Shown here in pieces: positions 28,701 through 36,599 of a stretch of DNA of 43,985 bases. The DNA lies in assembly GCA_944320995.1 (NCBI GenBank), contig CALUJQ010000026.1:1-43985 (forward strand), written 5' to 3'. The DNA is from an uncultured Barnesiella sp. Its GTDB lineage: Bacteria > Bacteroidota > Bacteroidia > Bacteroidales > Barnesiellaceae. The translations under genes were made by a program, and so were the position numbers. The notes beneath the pieces were generated by a model, which did not search any database, had not been told where the DNA came from, and was given only the letters and a program-made list of their open reading frames with translations. How positions within the stretch are numbered: the stretch's first letter is position 1; every line of letters starts with the position of its first letter.

Positions 28701-28949
28701 TTCCAATACGGCGTTGCTTTGCACCGACAAGGTATAACGCCCGTCTATGTCGGTCGCCGTGGCGTGAGAAGTCCCTTTCTCTTTCACAACGGCTCCGACC
28801 AAAGGTTCGCCTCCGGAGCTAACCACTCCGCTGATGGATATCACTTGCTGTGCCGATACTATACTCGGACACATCAAAAAGAAGAGCAACATCGCCATGA
28901 CGCATAGCGCTCTTCCCTTTTGGAAACTGTTTACAGAAATCACTTTCAT
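25770..28949 (-). CDS. SusC-like TonB-dependent outer-membrane transporter
   Basis: A 1059-residue outer-membrane barrel. After the signal peptide (about 1-33), a carboxypeptidase-regulatory-like domain covers residues 37-110 ([17 protein letters not shown]). The plug follows: [20 protein letters not shown], the SusC signature [10 protein letters not shown], and [34 protein letters not shown]. The 22-strand barrel occupies the rest and ends in the aromatic LLFGVNIYY. The protein imports oligosaccharides captured by the downstream SusD. It is the first gene of the minus-strand unit; the -7 element at 29020-29027 lies 71 bases upstream. Confidence 0.96.
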   Translation of the reverse strand: [1059 protein letters not shown]

Positions 28950-28994
28950 ATTATTTAGAATTAAGCGTTATATTTTCCGGGGGATATAGACTCA

Positions 28995-29012
28995 CGGTTT
29001 TTACCGGTTTTT
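28995..29012. promoter_or_regulatory. Direct repeat in the susC leader
   Basis: CGGTTTTT occurs at 28995-29002 and again at 29005-29012, exactly one DNA turn apart, just downstream of the predicted start of the susC transcript. It is a possible binding site for the regulator encoded at 36600-40680, or may be chance. Confidence 0.3.
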
Positions 29013-29019
29013 CATTATT

Positions 29020-29027
29020 CAAAAATA
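29020..29027 (-). promoter_or_regulatory. -7 element of the susC operon
   Basis: On the minus strand this reads TATTTTTG, matching TAnnTTTG. No TTTG lies at the usual distance, as expected for a promoter that needs an activator. The leader would be about 65 bases. The rest of 28950-29464 contains only the divergent promoter at 29413 and no gene I can support. Confidence 0.5.
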
Positions 29028-29412
29028 GTATGAAATATTTCAAACAATTTGTATCCAACCGACGATTAATTGTGCGTATGGCTCCCTGTTTTTGGTCACG
29101 TTGCATCGTTTTTAGGATTTGTAGCCTCTACACATAAAACCTGCTTATCCACCCTTGCAAAAGCCATTGCCAGCTTATCTTCCGCCTTACCCGATTCCCA
29201 TATCTATCCCATCATTATAGATTGTCGCATTATATATTCCCTTAAAAAACAGACCTTTTAACCTACCTCTCTAAGGTTGTATAAAGGCGAGAAAAACCGT
29301 CGCCACAAGACACGCGACAAAAAAGCAATCAAATGCAACATCGCCGAAACACCTTGCCGCATACGCTAAAACATAGGCATATCGGTCACAAGCTCTTATC
29401 CTTCAAAAGGAA

Positions 29413-29420
29413 TAAATTTG
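29413..29420 (+). promoter_or_regulatory. -7 element of the plus-strand glucanase operon
   Basis: TAAATTTG matches TAnnTTTG, 45 bases before the ATG at 29465, with no -33 TTTG at the right distance. As for susC, dependence on an activator would fit. Confidence 0.45.
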
Positions 29421-29464
29421 TCTTGTTGAAAATCATAAACCCCGACATTAATTCATTAATCATC

Positions 29465-29953
29465 ATGAAAAAGAAATTCTACGTTTTAAGTTTGTTCGCA
29501 GCGTTCATGCTCAACGCCCATGCACAAGCTCCCGATTCGTTCCAGTATCAAGCAGTCATCTCCGACAACGATGCCACGCTTGCCAATACCGAGGTTTCGG
29601 TACGATTCACCATTCACGAAAAAACAGCCACCGGCACAGAAGTGTATTCCGAGGTGCATCAAACCAAAACCAATAATTTCGGCATGGTAGCCTTGCAAGT
29701 TGGGAAAGGGACTCCCGAGGAAGGTAGTTTCTCGGCTATCAACTGGGGCAGCGGCGTTTTCTTTATCGAGACAGAAATCGACAAAGGCGCAGGATTCGTC
29801 GCCTCCGGTACACAACAACTTATGAGCGTGCCTTATGCCAAATATGCCAACCAAGCAGGTAAAATCACACTCACCTCGGCCACGGGTAAAAAATTCGCTT
29901 TGATCATCGACAATGAAGGGAATCTCTCGACCCAAGAGATTCCCGAAGAATAA
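29465..29953 (+). CDS. Small secreted protein, stand-alone copy of the GH16 N-terminal domain
   Basis: 162 residues with a signal peptide (about 1-20, NAHAQA). The body is a beta-rich domain common in Bacteroidetes secreted proteins: FQYQAVISDNDATLANTEVS, VRFTIHEKTATGTEVYSE, INWGSGVFFIETEID, GTQQLMSVPYAKYA, then FALIIDNEGNLSTQEIPEE. The same domain, clearly homologous along its length, forms residues 22-158 of the GH16 enzyme two genes downstream, and this protein stops just where the GH16 catalytic domain would begin. The start is the ATG at 29465, giving a proper signal peptide. The role is unknown; surface adhesion or assembly is a guess. Confidence 0.8.
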   Translation: MKKKFYVLSLFAAFMLNAHAQAPDSFQYQAVISDNDATLANTEVSVRFTIHEKTATGTEVYSEVHQTKTNNFGMVALQVGKGTPEEGSFSAINWGSGVFFIETEIDKGAGFVASGTQQLMSVPYAKYANQAGKITLTSATGKKFALIIDNEGNLSTQEIPEE

Positions 29954-29985
29954 ATACGCTACCCGCATCTAAAACACAACCGACA

Positions 29986-30432
29986 ATGAAAAAGATTTTA
30001 TTATTCTTGCTGCTGACAATACCCTTCGTTTCGAAGGCCGATATGCTAATATCCTCTGCCACTGCCGAAGGCGACGGCACCGCATGGGTCATCGGCGACA
30101 TCGTAGTGACCACCTTGTCCGATAACTCTGGAAAAACCTTGACACAAGGTTTCCTACAACCCGGATATATCGCGTCCTCCGGAATATCCGACGCCATCGT
30201 AAAAGGCAACCGACCGAAAGTTTATCCCAATCCCGTGAAAGAAAAAGTATTTGTCGAGACCGAAGGACCTTGCACATGGTCGATATACGACACTCTCGGG
30301 AAATTCTTGGTAGCGGGCGAACTCTCGGGCATGCCCGGTGAATATATATATGTGGGAAATCTGGCTCCGGGATACTATATACTCACGCTCTCCTCGGAAC
30401 AAGGGAATACCTCTATTCAATTGGTCAAATAA
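29986..30432 (+). CDS. Small secreted protein with type IX-like sorting domain
   Basis: 148 residues. After a signal peptide (about 1-18), a short segment AWVIGDIVVTTLSDNSGKTLTQGFLQPGYI matches a pattern common in Bacteroidetes secreted proteins. The last 75 residues are a sorting-type domain: PKVYPNPVKEKVFVET, WSIYDTLGKFLVAGEL, LAPGYYILTL. Almost all of the mature protein is export signal, so it may be a surface anchor or partner for the proteins beside it. It lies 32 bases after the previous gene and 14 before the GH16 gene, so all three share a transcript. Confidence 0.75.
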   Translation: MKKILLFLLLTIPFVSKADMLISSATAEGDGTAWVIGDIVVTTLSDNSGKTLTQGFLQPGYIASSGISDAIVKGNRPKVYPNPVKEKVFVETEGPCTWSIYDTLGKFLVAGELSGMPGEYIYVGNLAPGYYILTLSSEQGNTSIQLVK

Positions 30433-30446
30433 CAAACATTGCAAAC

Positions 30447-31670
30447 ATGAAAAATCATATACTATCAGTCTTGGTCATTTTATCCGCACTCCCTCTGTAT
30501 AGTTACGGACAAAGCGGGTTTCCCTATCAAGCCGTATTGCGGGATAACAGCGGGACTATCGTCGGGAACCAAAACATCGACGTACACTTCTCGATTTACC
30601 AAGGAACCGACGAAACCCTCGTGTATGAGGAGGAACACAACACCACCACAAACGAGGCCGGTCAATTTTCGTTGGTCATCGGCACAGGGAAAACCTTGTC
30701 GGGCGATTTCCAAGCAATCGATTGGAGCAACTCTCCATCTTTCATACAAGTCGAAGCCGGTTACGACGGCTCGCTCTCGCTTATCGGGCGTCAAGAACTT
30801 ATGAGTGTACCCTACGCCCAATATGCCGACCTCTCGGGAAGCCTGCAAACCACTTCCGGCGAAAAAGACTATCGCCTCATCGTCGACGATCTGGGCAATC
30901 TGCAAGTCATCGAATTTCCCGAAGGATATTCCAAACTGGTATTCCACGACGAATTTAACGGGACAGGGCTACCCGATAAGGACAAATGGGGATACGAAGA
31001 AGGCTTCGTGCGGAACCATGAGATGCAATACTACACGGTAGCACGACCCGAAAACGTGTTTCAAGAAGATGGCGTACTGCACATCAGATGTATCGATGCC
31101 GACACGCTACGGAACGAAAACGGAGAGATCCTGAACAAGCACATAGAAGAAGATACCGGGAAAGACTACTACATAACATCGGGCAGCATCACCACTAAAA
31201 ACAAATACGACTGGACCTATTGCCGGGTCGAAGCCCGTCTGAAAGTACCCCAATCCAGCGGTACTTGGCCCGCCCTTTGGATGATGCCCACCGAGAGCGT
31301 CTATGGATATTGGCCCCGAAGCGGCGAAATCGACATCATGGAGTATATAGGCAACGACATCAACAAATTTTACTGCGCCACTCACTTCTACAATGGCGAT
31401 AAAGGAAGCAACCGACAAGTCGAGGATATTAACGATTGGCATATCATCGCCTTTGAATGGCACGAGGACCGCATGGAATTTTATTGTGACGGGCGTATGT
31501 TCTACCGAATATTGAACCCGAATACCAATTGGGGAGACTGGCCTTTTGACCAACCGTTCTACCTGATTCTGAATTTCGCCTTCGGCGGAGGCTGGGGCGG
31601 AATGAAAGGTATCGACACCGACATCTTACCGCAAGAATACATCATCGACTATGTGAGAATCTACCAATAA
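30447..31670 (+). CDS. Glycoside hydrolase family 16 beta-glucanase
   Basis: A 407-residue secreted enzyme. The signal peptide (about 1-21) leads into the adhesion-like domain (22-158) shared with the protein at 29465, and then the GH16 jelly roll (about 162-407). The catalytic motif is GEIDIMEYIG, giving nucleophile E294, D296 and acid/base E299. WPALWMMP before it and the end EYIIDYVRIYQ are also typical. The form with a methionine inside ExDxME belongs mostly to laminarinases and other beta-1,3- or mixed-linkage glucanases, so a beta-glucan is the likely substrate. It would make oligosaccharides for SusC/SusD and the GH3 enzyme. Confidence 0.92.
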   Translation: MKNHILSVLVILSALPLYSYGQSGFPYQAVLRDNSGTIVGNQNIDVHFSIYQGTDETLVYEEEHNTTTNEAGQFSLVIGTGKTLSGDFQAIDWSNSPSFIQVEAGYDGSLSLIGRQELMSVPYAQYADLSGSLQTTSGEKDYRLIVDDLGNLQVIEFPEGYSKLVFHDEFNGTGLPDKDKWGYEEGFVRNHEMQYYTVARPENVFQEDGVLHIRCIDADTLRNENGEILNKHIEEDTGKDYYITSGSITTKNKYDWTYCRVEARLKVPQSSGTWPALWMMPTESVYGYWPRSGEIDIMEYIGNDINKFYCATHFYNGDKGSNRQVEDINDWHIIAFEWHEDRMEFYCDGRMFYRILNPNTNWGDWPFDQPFYLILNFAFGGGWGGMKGIDTDILPQEYIIDYVRIYQ

Positions 31671-31717
31671 AGCAGACAACAAATATAGAATACTATCAAC
31701 TTCAAAATTTTATCATC

Positions 31718-33304
31718 ATGAAAAAAACATTTTCTCTTTTGACATTAGCTTTGGGATTCGGTATGACCCAAGTTTTTGCTGTCGATTACTACGTCTCCCC
31801 TACGGGAAGCAATAGTGCCGACGGGACAACGATCGAGACCGCCCTGCAAACCGTACAGGCCGCTGTGGAAAAATTGGCCGACAACACGCCCACGACCATT
31901 CATTTGGAAGAAAACGCCACCTTCGACATTCTTGGCCCCGAAGCCATTCGTATCGGCGAAAACAAAGATGTGACGATTATAGGGAAGAACACAACACTGA
32001 AATCGGGCGACCAAGCATATCTGGGCGACCAAGCGATTCGAGTAGGCGTTAACACCAATGCCACCTTCTCGGGGCTTATCATAAAAAACGGATGTGCCCG
32101 CGACGGTATTCCCGGCGGTGCCATATTCTTCGAAGGTAACGACTTGGTGGTCGATAGCTGTACCTTCATCAACAACGAAGGGAACAACAGCGGTGGCGCC
32201 ATTGCCAGCCGCGGCGACAACGTGACGATAACCAACTGTGTGTTTGATGCGAACCGTGTATTCGGTGGCTACGGCGAAGGTGCCGTCCTCTACCACTGCG
32301 GTCTGCCCAACAACGCCGAAAACCCGGGCTCGCTCATCATCAGAAATACGGCTTTTACCAACAACGAATCGAAAGCCGACACGAAAGGCGACATCATCGG
32401 GTTTCATCACTACTACCGAAACTCGGAATATCAACATGAATATTCCAACATCACCTATTTCGAACTGACCAACTGCGTGTTCAAAGACAATATACCCGGC
32501 GAGAGCCCGAGTGTAAGACCCGCTGCGACCGATATTTACATCAACAATGTGAGAGACGGTTTCGAAATGAACTTGGTAAACAACATTTTCTACAACACCA
32601 AAGCTGTTGCTATCCCGTTCTTCTATGATTCGCCCTACCGTATCATCAACAACGTATTCTACAACCGCGAAGACTTCACGATCATGTCATCGAACATCTG
32701 TGGGGAACGAGACCCGCTGGTTGCCTATAACAATGTATTCGTGGGCGAACTGGGGAATAACATGGACGACCCCTCGTTGAATGCCGAAAAAGAGGCCTAC
32801 GGCAACGTCGTTTTGGCTGCCTCCGAAATCAACCAATTGGGGCTGACTCCCCGCTGGGTCGAAGACGACAATTATGTGCCTTACCTGCCCATTTCCGAAG
32901 AGACGAGTATCCTCATCAACAAAGGTCTTTCCAGCACCGAAGGCATGGAGGGCTTCGATAAAGAGCTCATTCCCGCGACCGACATCAGAGGTATGGCTAC
33001 GGTCAATGTCAAAGACATCGGCGCATTTGAATACGGAGCTTCATCGGGTATTGCCGGCGTAACGGTCGATAAACAGCCTTCGTTCGTGATTTACCGCAAC
33101 GGCGACGCCGCTGTCGTACGCAACCTCACCGACAAAGCACAAAACTTGTCGATTGTATTGCTCGACGGACGTACCATCTACAACGCCTCTTTGGAAGATG
33201 AACTCACCATCGGCAAATCCGAATTGGAGATTCCGAACGGCGTATTGATCTTCACGGTTAACGACGGGAGCCACACCGAATCACAAAAGGTAATTTTATT
33301 CTAA
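31718..33304 (+). CDS. Secreted right-handed beta-helix protein with sorting-like tail
   Basis: 528 residues with a signal peptide (about 1-21). DYYVSPTGSNSADGTTIETALQTVQAAVE is the usual entrance to a parallel beta-helix. It is followed by coils such as ATFSGLIIKNGCARDG, LVVDSCTFINNEGNNSGGAI and VTITNCVFDANRV, then VNVKDIGAFEYGA at the helix end. The last 80 residues (SFVIYRNGDAAVVRNLTDKA, LLDGRTIYNASL) are a sorting-like or DUF6383-type tail. Beta-helix proteins can be polysaccharide lyases, but I see no catalytic motif and do not assign one. It is in the glucanase operon, 47 bases after GH16, and the hairpin at 33320 follows. Confidence 0.78.
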   Translation: MKKTFSLLTLALGFGMTQVFAVDYYVSPTGSNSADGTTIETALQTVQAAVEKLADNTPTTIHLEENATFDILGPEAIRIGENKDVTIIGKNTTLKSGDQAYLGDQAIRVGVNTNATFSGLIIKNGCARDGIPGGAIFFEGNDLVVDSCTFINNEGNNSGGAIASRGDNVTITNCVFDANRVFGGYGEGAVLYHCGLPNNAENPGSLIIRNTAFTNNESKADTKGDIIGFHHYYRNSEYQHEYSNITYFELTNCVFKDNIPGESPSVRPAATDIYINNVRDGFEMNLVNNIFYNTKAVAIPFFYDSPYRIINNVFYNREDFTIMSSNICGERDPLVAYNNVFVGELGNNMDDPSLNAEKEAYGNVVLAASEINQLGLTPRWVEDDNYVPYLPISEETSILINKGLSSTEGMEGFDKELIPATDIRGMATVNVKDIGAFEYGASSGIAGVTVDKQPSFVIYRNGDAAVVRNLTDKAQNLSIVLLDGRTIYNASLEDELTIGKSELEIPNGVLIFTVNDGSHTESQKVILF

Positions 33305-33319
33305 AAAACATCATTGGGC

Positions 33320-33363
33320 CAGAATAGTCGTGAAGAGGGTACTTCCCTCCGACGACTATTCTG
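33320..33363 (+). terminator. Hairpin between the beta-helix and BspA-like genes
   Basis: A 12-bp perfect outer stem (CAGAATAGTCGT with ACGACTATTCTG) and a 5-bp inner stem (GAGGG with CCCTC). There is no T tract, so it may slow or partly end transcription before the BspA-like gene. Confidence 0.6.
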
Positions 33364-33392
33364 TCCCTTCATCATTAAAACACATTTTACCC

Positions 33393-34751
33393 ATGAAAAA
33401 ACTAAACTTCATTTTTACCGCCACAGTTCTCCTTGCTATGGGTTGGGGTAGTAATTTGTCGGCACAGACGTTGACAGTCAACCACTCCGCAGCCGGGTCT
33501 TTGGAAACCGAAACAACTGCTGCCCTTAACGGAACCGATGCCGCTACTATCACCCAACTGACCATCACAGGCGAAACGCTCGACAACACCGACGCTACCT
33601 ATCTCAAAAACACATTCGGCGCACAGCTCGAAGTGCTGGACATCTCGGGAATCTCGTTTACCAACAAAAGCCTTACCGACAAATTGTGCCAAAAAATGAC
33701 GGCGTTGAGAACCGTCTCCCTTCCTGCCGATTTGGCAAAAATCGGTAAAAACGCTTTCGATGGTTGTTCAAATTTGGAAACTGTAAATTGATCTCTCGTC
33801 GGGAATATCGATGACTATGCCTTCCAAAACTGTGCAAAACTAAAAATAAGCTCACTCCCCGAAAATCTCACCCGGGTGGGGCAATATGGATTCTCGAAAT
33901 GCTCCGAGATAACCATCACCCAACTCCCCGCACAGTTAACCGGATTTGGGGTACGGGCCTTCGAATTCTGTTCCAAACTGGCGATTACCGAAGTCCCTGC
34001 CGAAGTAACAGAGATTAAAGACCGGGTATTCGACCGTACCGGAATCACCGATTTCACATTCTCCAACAACATCGCCACCATAGGGGCTTTGGCCTTTTAC
34101 GCCGAGGGGAATCCCACAAGGACTTTCACTTGCCGCAACGAAGTCGCCCCCGAATTGGGTGACCGTTCATTCGGAGCAGCAACGAGTATATCCAACACCA
34201 CAGCGAGAATACTCAAAAAACATGCCGATGCCTATACCGCTTGGGGCGATGCCGGATTGACCATTGCCTATCTCTCCCACAAAATGACCGTTTCGGTCGA
34301 AGGTGAAGGCTCTGCCGAAGTCGAAGGCAGCGCTCTCGTATCCGATGCCAATGTGGAAGATGGAGCTGAAATAGAGGTGTACGAAGGCGAAAACGTGATT
34401 CTCAAAGTTACTCCGGCCGCTACGGTAAAACTCAATGGAGAGGGACTCACACCCGACAGTGACGGGGAAAACTCATATACGATTGCTGTCGGAGAAGAAG
34501 ATTTGACTTTGGAAATCACTTTCTCCACATCTACGGGTATCGAAACTCTCAACCCCAACAAAGTATCTTGCAACGTATCTAACAGGACTTTGTACATCAT
34601 CGGCGAACCTGCCGCCACCGTCGACATCTTCAACTGTATGGGTAGCCATGTATTGTCAACCCACGAACAAACTGTTGATTTGAGCCGTCTTGCAAAAGGT
34701 ATCTACATCGTAAAAATAGGACAGGGCACATTTAAAATCATCAACAAATAA
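33393..34751 (+). pseudogene. BspA-like leucine-rich repeat protein interrupted by an in-frame TGA
   Basis: A reading frame of 453 codons (ATG at 33393) broken only by TGA at 33789-33791. Both sides stay in the same frame, so a single base change is enough to explain it. Before the stop are a signal peptide and repeats such as LRTVSLPADLAKIGKNAFDGCSNLETV. After it the repeats continue at once (GNIDDYAFQNCAKLKISSLP, then ITQLPAQLTGFGVRAFEFCS), followed by a glycine- and glutamate-rich part and a type IX-like tail (VDIFNCMGSHVLSTHEQTVD). Intact members are surface proteins for adhesion or glycan binding. Made as is, the product would be 132 residues without repeats enough or tail for sorting. 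A downstream GTG at 33876 could start a fragment, but it would lack a signal peptide. Confidence 0.85.
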
Positions 34752-34774
34752 TAGCATTTCTTTTTCATCGATGA

Positions 34775-34817
34775 AAAAGGGCTGAACCGAGACTAAGGAT
34801 CTCGGTTTAGCCCTTTT
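34775..34817. terminator. Bidirectional terminator after the BspA-like gene
   Basis: An 18-position stem with one G-T pair (AAAAGGGCTGAACCGAGA with TCTCGGTTTAGCCCTTTT) and a 7-base loop. A-rich and T-rich flanks allow termination in both directions between convergent genes. Confidence 0.8.
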
Positions 34818-35201
34818 GCTATACGCCCCATAGATAAACAGATTTCCCTGCGCCCGTTCCCCAAAGGGGAACAGGGGATAATAACTGCACCCTCCTCGCC
34901 ATCGTAGTTGCCGGCACGTTCACACGCAACATATTACCCTATGCAAGCGTGTTTCATTGACAGCGTTCTCTTGATAACGACAAGTTTGCTCAACTCCCGG
35001 TACATTGAACTTGGAGCTTACCATACCCGCCCTAATAAAAGATTCTGCATCAAAATCTTTGAACTGTTATCCAAGAGATTCATTTGCCCCTATCTTCTCG
35101 GACAAGGTATTTAATCACAATCCGAGCCAACACGCATTTCTATCGGCGTTTCAGTTTCGGCAAACGCTCCATAAGTTTTCCGGGAATCAATATTGAAACT
35201 A
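34818..35201. other. Intergenic stretch without a recognisable gene
   Basis: 384 bases between the BspA-like terminator and the GH26-like stop. I see one short hairpin (GTTCCCC with GGGGAAC, 34856-34872) and nothing that looks like a gene, RNA or promoter. Confidence 0.5.
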
Positions 35202-36314
35202 CTATTTATTCCCCCGTTGATTTTTACACATAATTATGTGAGAATTATGCGCGAAATTAAAAAAATCTTCGCTGGCCGGATGTCCCGGAATAGGCACATA
35301 ATAACTCTCCTCTTCATTCCACATATTGGCCCCAAAGACCATATAACTTATTTTGTATTTAGAAATTACAGGATCTAAAATCCCTGAGAAGAAATTTGAT
35401 ATTTTTACCCCCTTCAATCCTGTCTCGGAGAGAGCCGGTAGCTTTTTATTCTTTTGAGCAAAATGGCATACAGCCGACAACCCTTTTTCCAAACGCTGCC
35501 CATATAACGAGCCCGATCCATCGGTCTCAAAATCTTGGTACAGCCTCAATCCCACTATATCCACATAAGCATTCCCCGGATAATATCGGCTCAAATCGGC
35601 TCCTGTCTCAACCCCATTCATCGAATAGGCATATAATACGTGATGAATATTCTTTTTATCTCTAAGATAATCGACACTTTTCCGCCATAAATCTATATAA
35701 ATCCCTGCCGGACAGACTTCCTGAATATTTGGCCAGTCAAACAATTGAACGACAACTGGAATATATTGCTCCGAATCGTTCTTCAATGCAAGTAAAAAAG
35801 CGGCTAAACAGTCCAACCCTTTTGCATAGTGTGCAAAGAACTCCTCCTCTGTCAAAATTGAATCGGCCTCATCGGCCATGCCCACCCATGTCTGTTGCCA
35901 AGCAGGAGCCCATGAGAGGACTGTCACCCCTTCGTTATGATACATTTGGGTCACATACTGTTTTATACGTACAAACGGGACAGAATCCACATTAATATTC
36001 GCCCCCGATTCTATACCTGTCAAAGTCCAGTCAACTACTGCAGGGTAGTGCCCGCTCACACTTTTTACATCGGAACGCCCCGGTTGATTATACCACATGC
36101 TGCCATAAGCCAAAGACTCTTTATGCCCCAACATGATTCCCGAGTCCAAGCGCAAAGCCAAATCTTGACAAAAATCGACAAGCTCGTCCAACGCATTCTT
36201 GTCCGACGCATTCCATCTTGCCTCCTTGACTTCACACCTATGTTCATTACATGCCTGAAAAAAAACGGCACACAAAAGTAACAAGTAAAAAGCCGTTTTC
36301 TTAGAACTACTCAT
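35202..36314 (-). CDS. GH26-like lipoprotein lacking the acid/base motif
   Basis: A 370-residue predicted lipoprotein (lipobox FFQAC, Cys22). It follows the GH26 (mannanase and lichenase-type) pattern from end to end: GIMLGHKESLAYGSMW, GRSDVKSVSGHYPAVVDWTL, LWRKSVDYLRDKKNIHHVLYAYS, YYPGNAYVDIVGLRLYQ, and the end YYVPIPGHPASEDFFNF. The nucleophile is present: E297 in LSETG. In active members the strand before LWRKSVDYLRD reads roughly RPFHE, holding the acid/base glutamate; here it reads QLFDW (190-194). The protein is therefore probably a binding protein or an enzyme with changed chemistry. It is transcribed alone, toward the BspA-like gene. Confidence 0.8.
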   Translation of the reverse strand: MSSSKKTAFYLLLLCAVFFQACNEHRCEVKEARWNASDKNALDELVDFCQDLALRLDSGIMLGHKESLAYGSMWYNQPGRSDVKSVSGHYPAVVDWTLTGIESGANINVDSVPFVRIKQYVTQMYHNEGVTVLSWAPAWQQTWVGMADEADSILTEEEFFAHYAKGLDCLAAFLLALKNDSEQYIPVVVQLFDWPNIQEVCPAGIYIDLWRKSVDYLRDKKNIHHVLYAYSMNGVETGADLSRYYPGNAYVDIVGLRLYQDFETDGSGSLYGQRLEKGLSAVCHFAQKNKKLPALSETGLKGVKISNFFSGILDPVISKYKISYMVFGANMWNEEESYYVPIPGHPASEDFFNFAHNSHIIMCKNQRGNK

Positions 36315-36355
36315 ACCATTCCTTTTTTTCGATTAGAACTTTATTACAGATATTA

Positions 36356-36363
36356 CAAAAGTA
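36356..36363 (-). promoter_or_regulatory. -7 element of the GH26-like gene
   Basis: On the minus strand this reads TACTTTTG, 42 bases before the start. The nearest TTTG is 24 bases upstream, longer than the usual spacing. Confidence 0.45.
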
Positions 36364-36472
36364 AAGATTACCCGGTTACGGGAATTGCAAAATTCATAGT
36401 TCTCTTTTTACTAAAACAGCACCGGTTGCAAGCACGTTGCATATGCTTAATCTTATGTAGCCTTTGCTTTTT

Positions 36473-36507
36473 TTTCTCATGATATTCAAAAATAAATTGT
36501 ATTTTTG
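36473..36507 (+). promoter_or_regulatory. Possible promoter of the hybrid two-component system gene
   Basis: TTTG (36473-36476) and TATTTTTG (36500-36507) with a 23-base spacer, longer than ideal. The ATG at 36600 is 93 bases downstream. Confidence 0.4.
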
Positions 36508-36599
36508 CTTTATCAAAAGGTATTAAATCTCGTCTTCTCCTATATTCCTCGAGATACATTTGTGCATTGAGTCCATCTTCATATTCTCAACATAACATT

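Noticed and set aside
29070..29261. A 63-codon frame in the susC-glucanase intergenic region
   Set aside because: It has no start signal, no conserved features and ends in low-complexity sequence.
31718..33304. Polysaccharide lyase annotation for the beta-helix protein
   Set aside because: The fold is plausible but no catalytic residues of a lyase or hydrolase family could be recognised.
33789..33791. TGA read as selenocysteine or tryptophan
   Set aside because: There is no SECIS-like stem, the site is in a repeat with no redox residue, and TGA ends other genes in the window normally.
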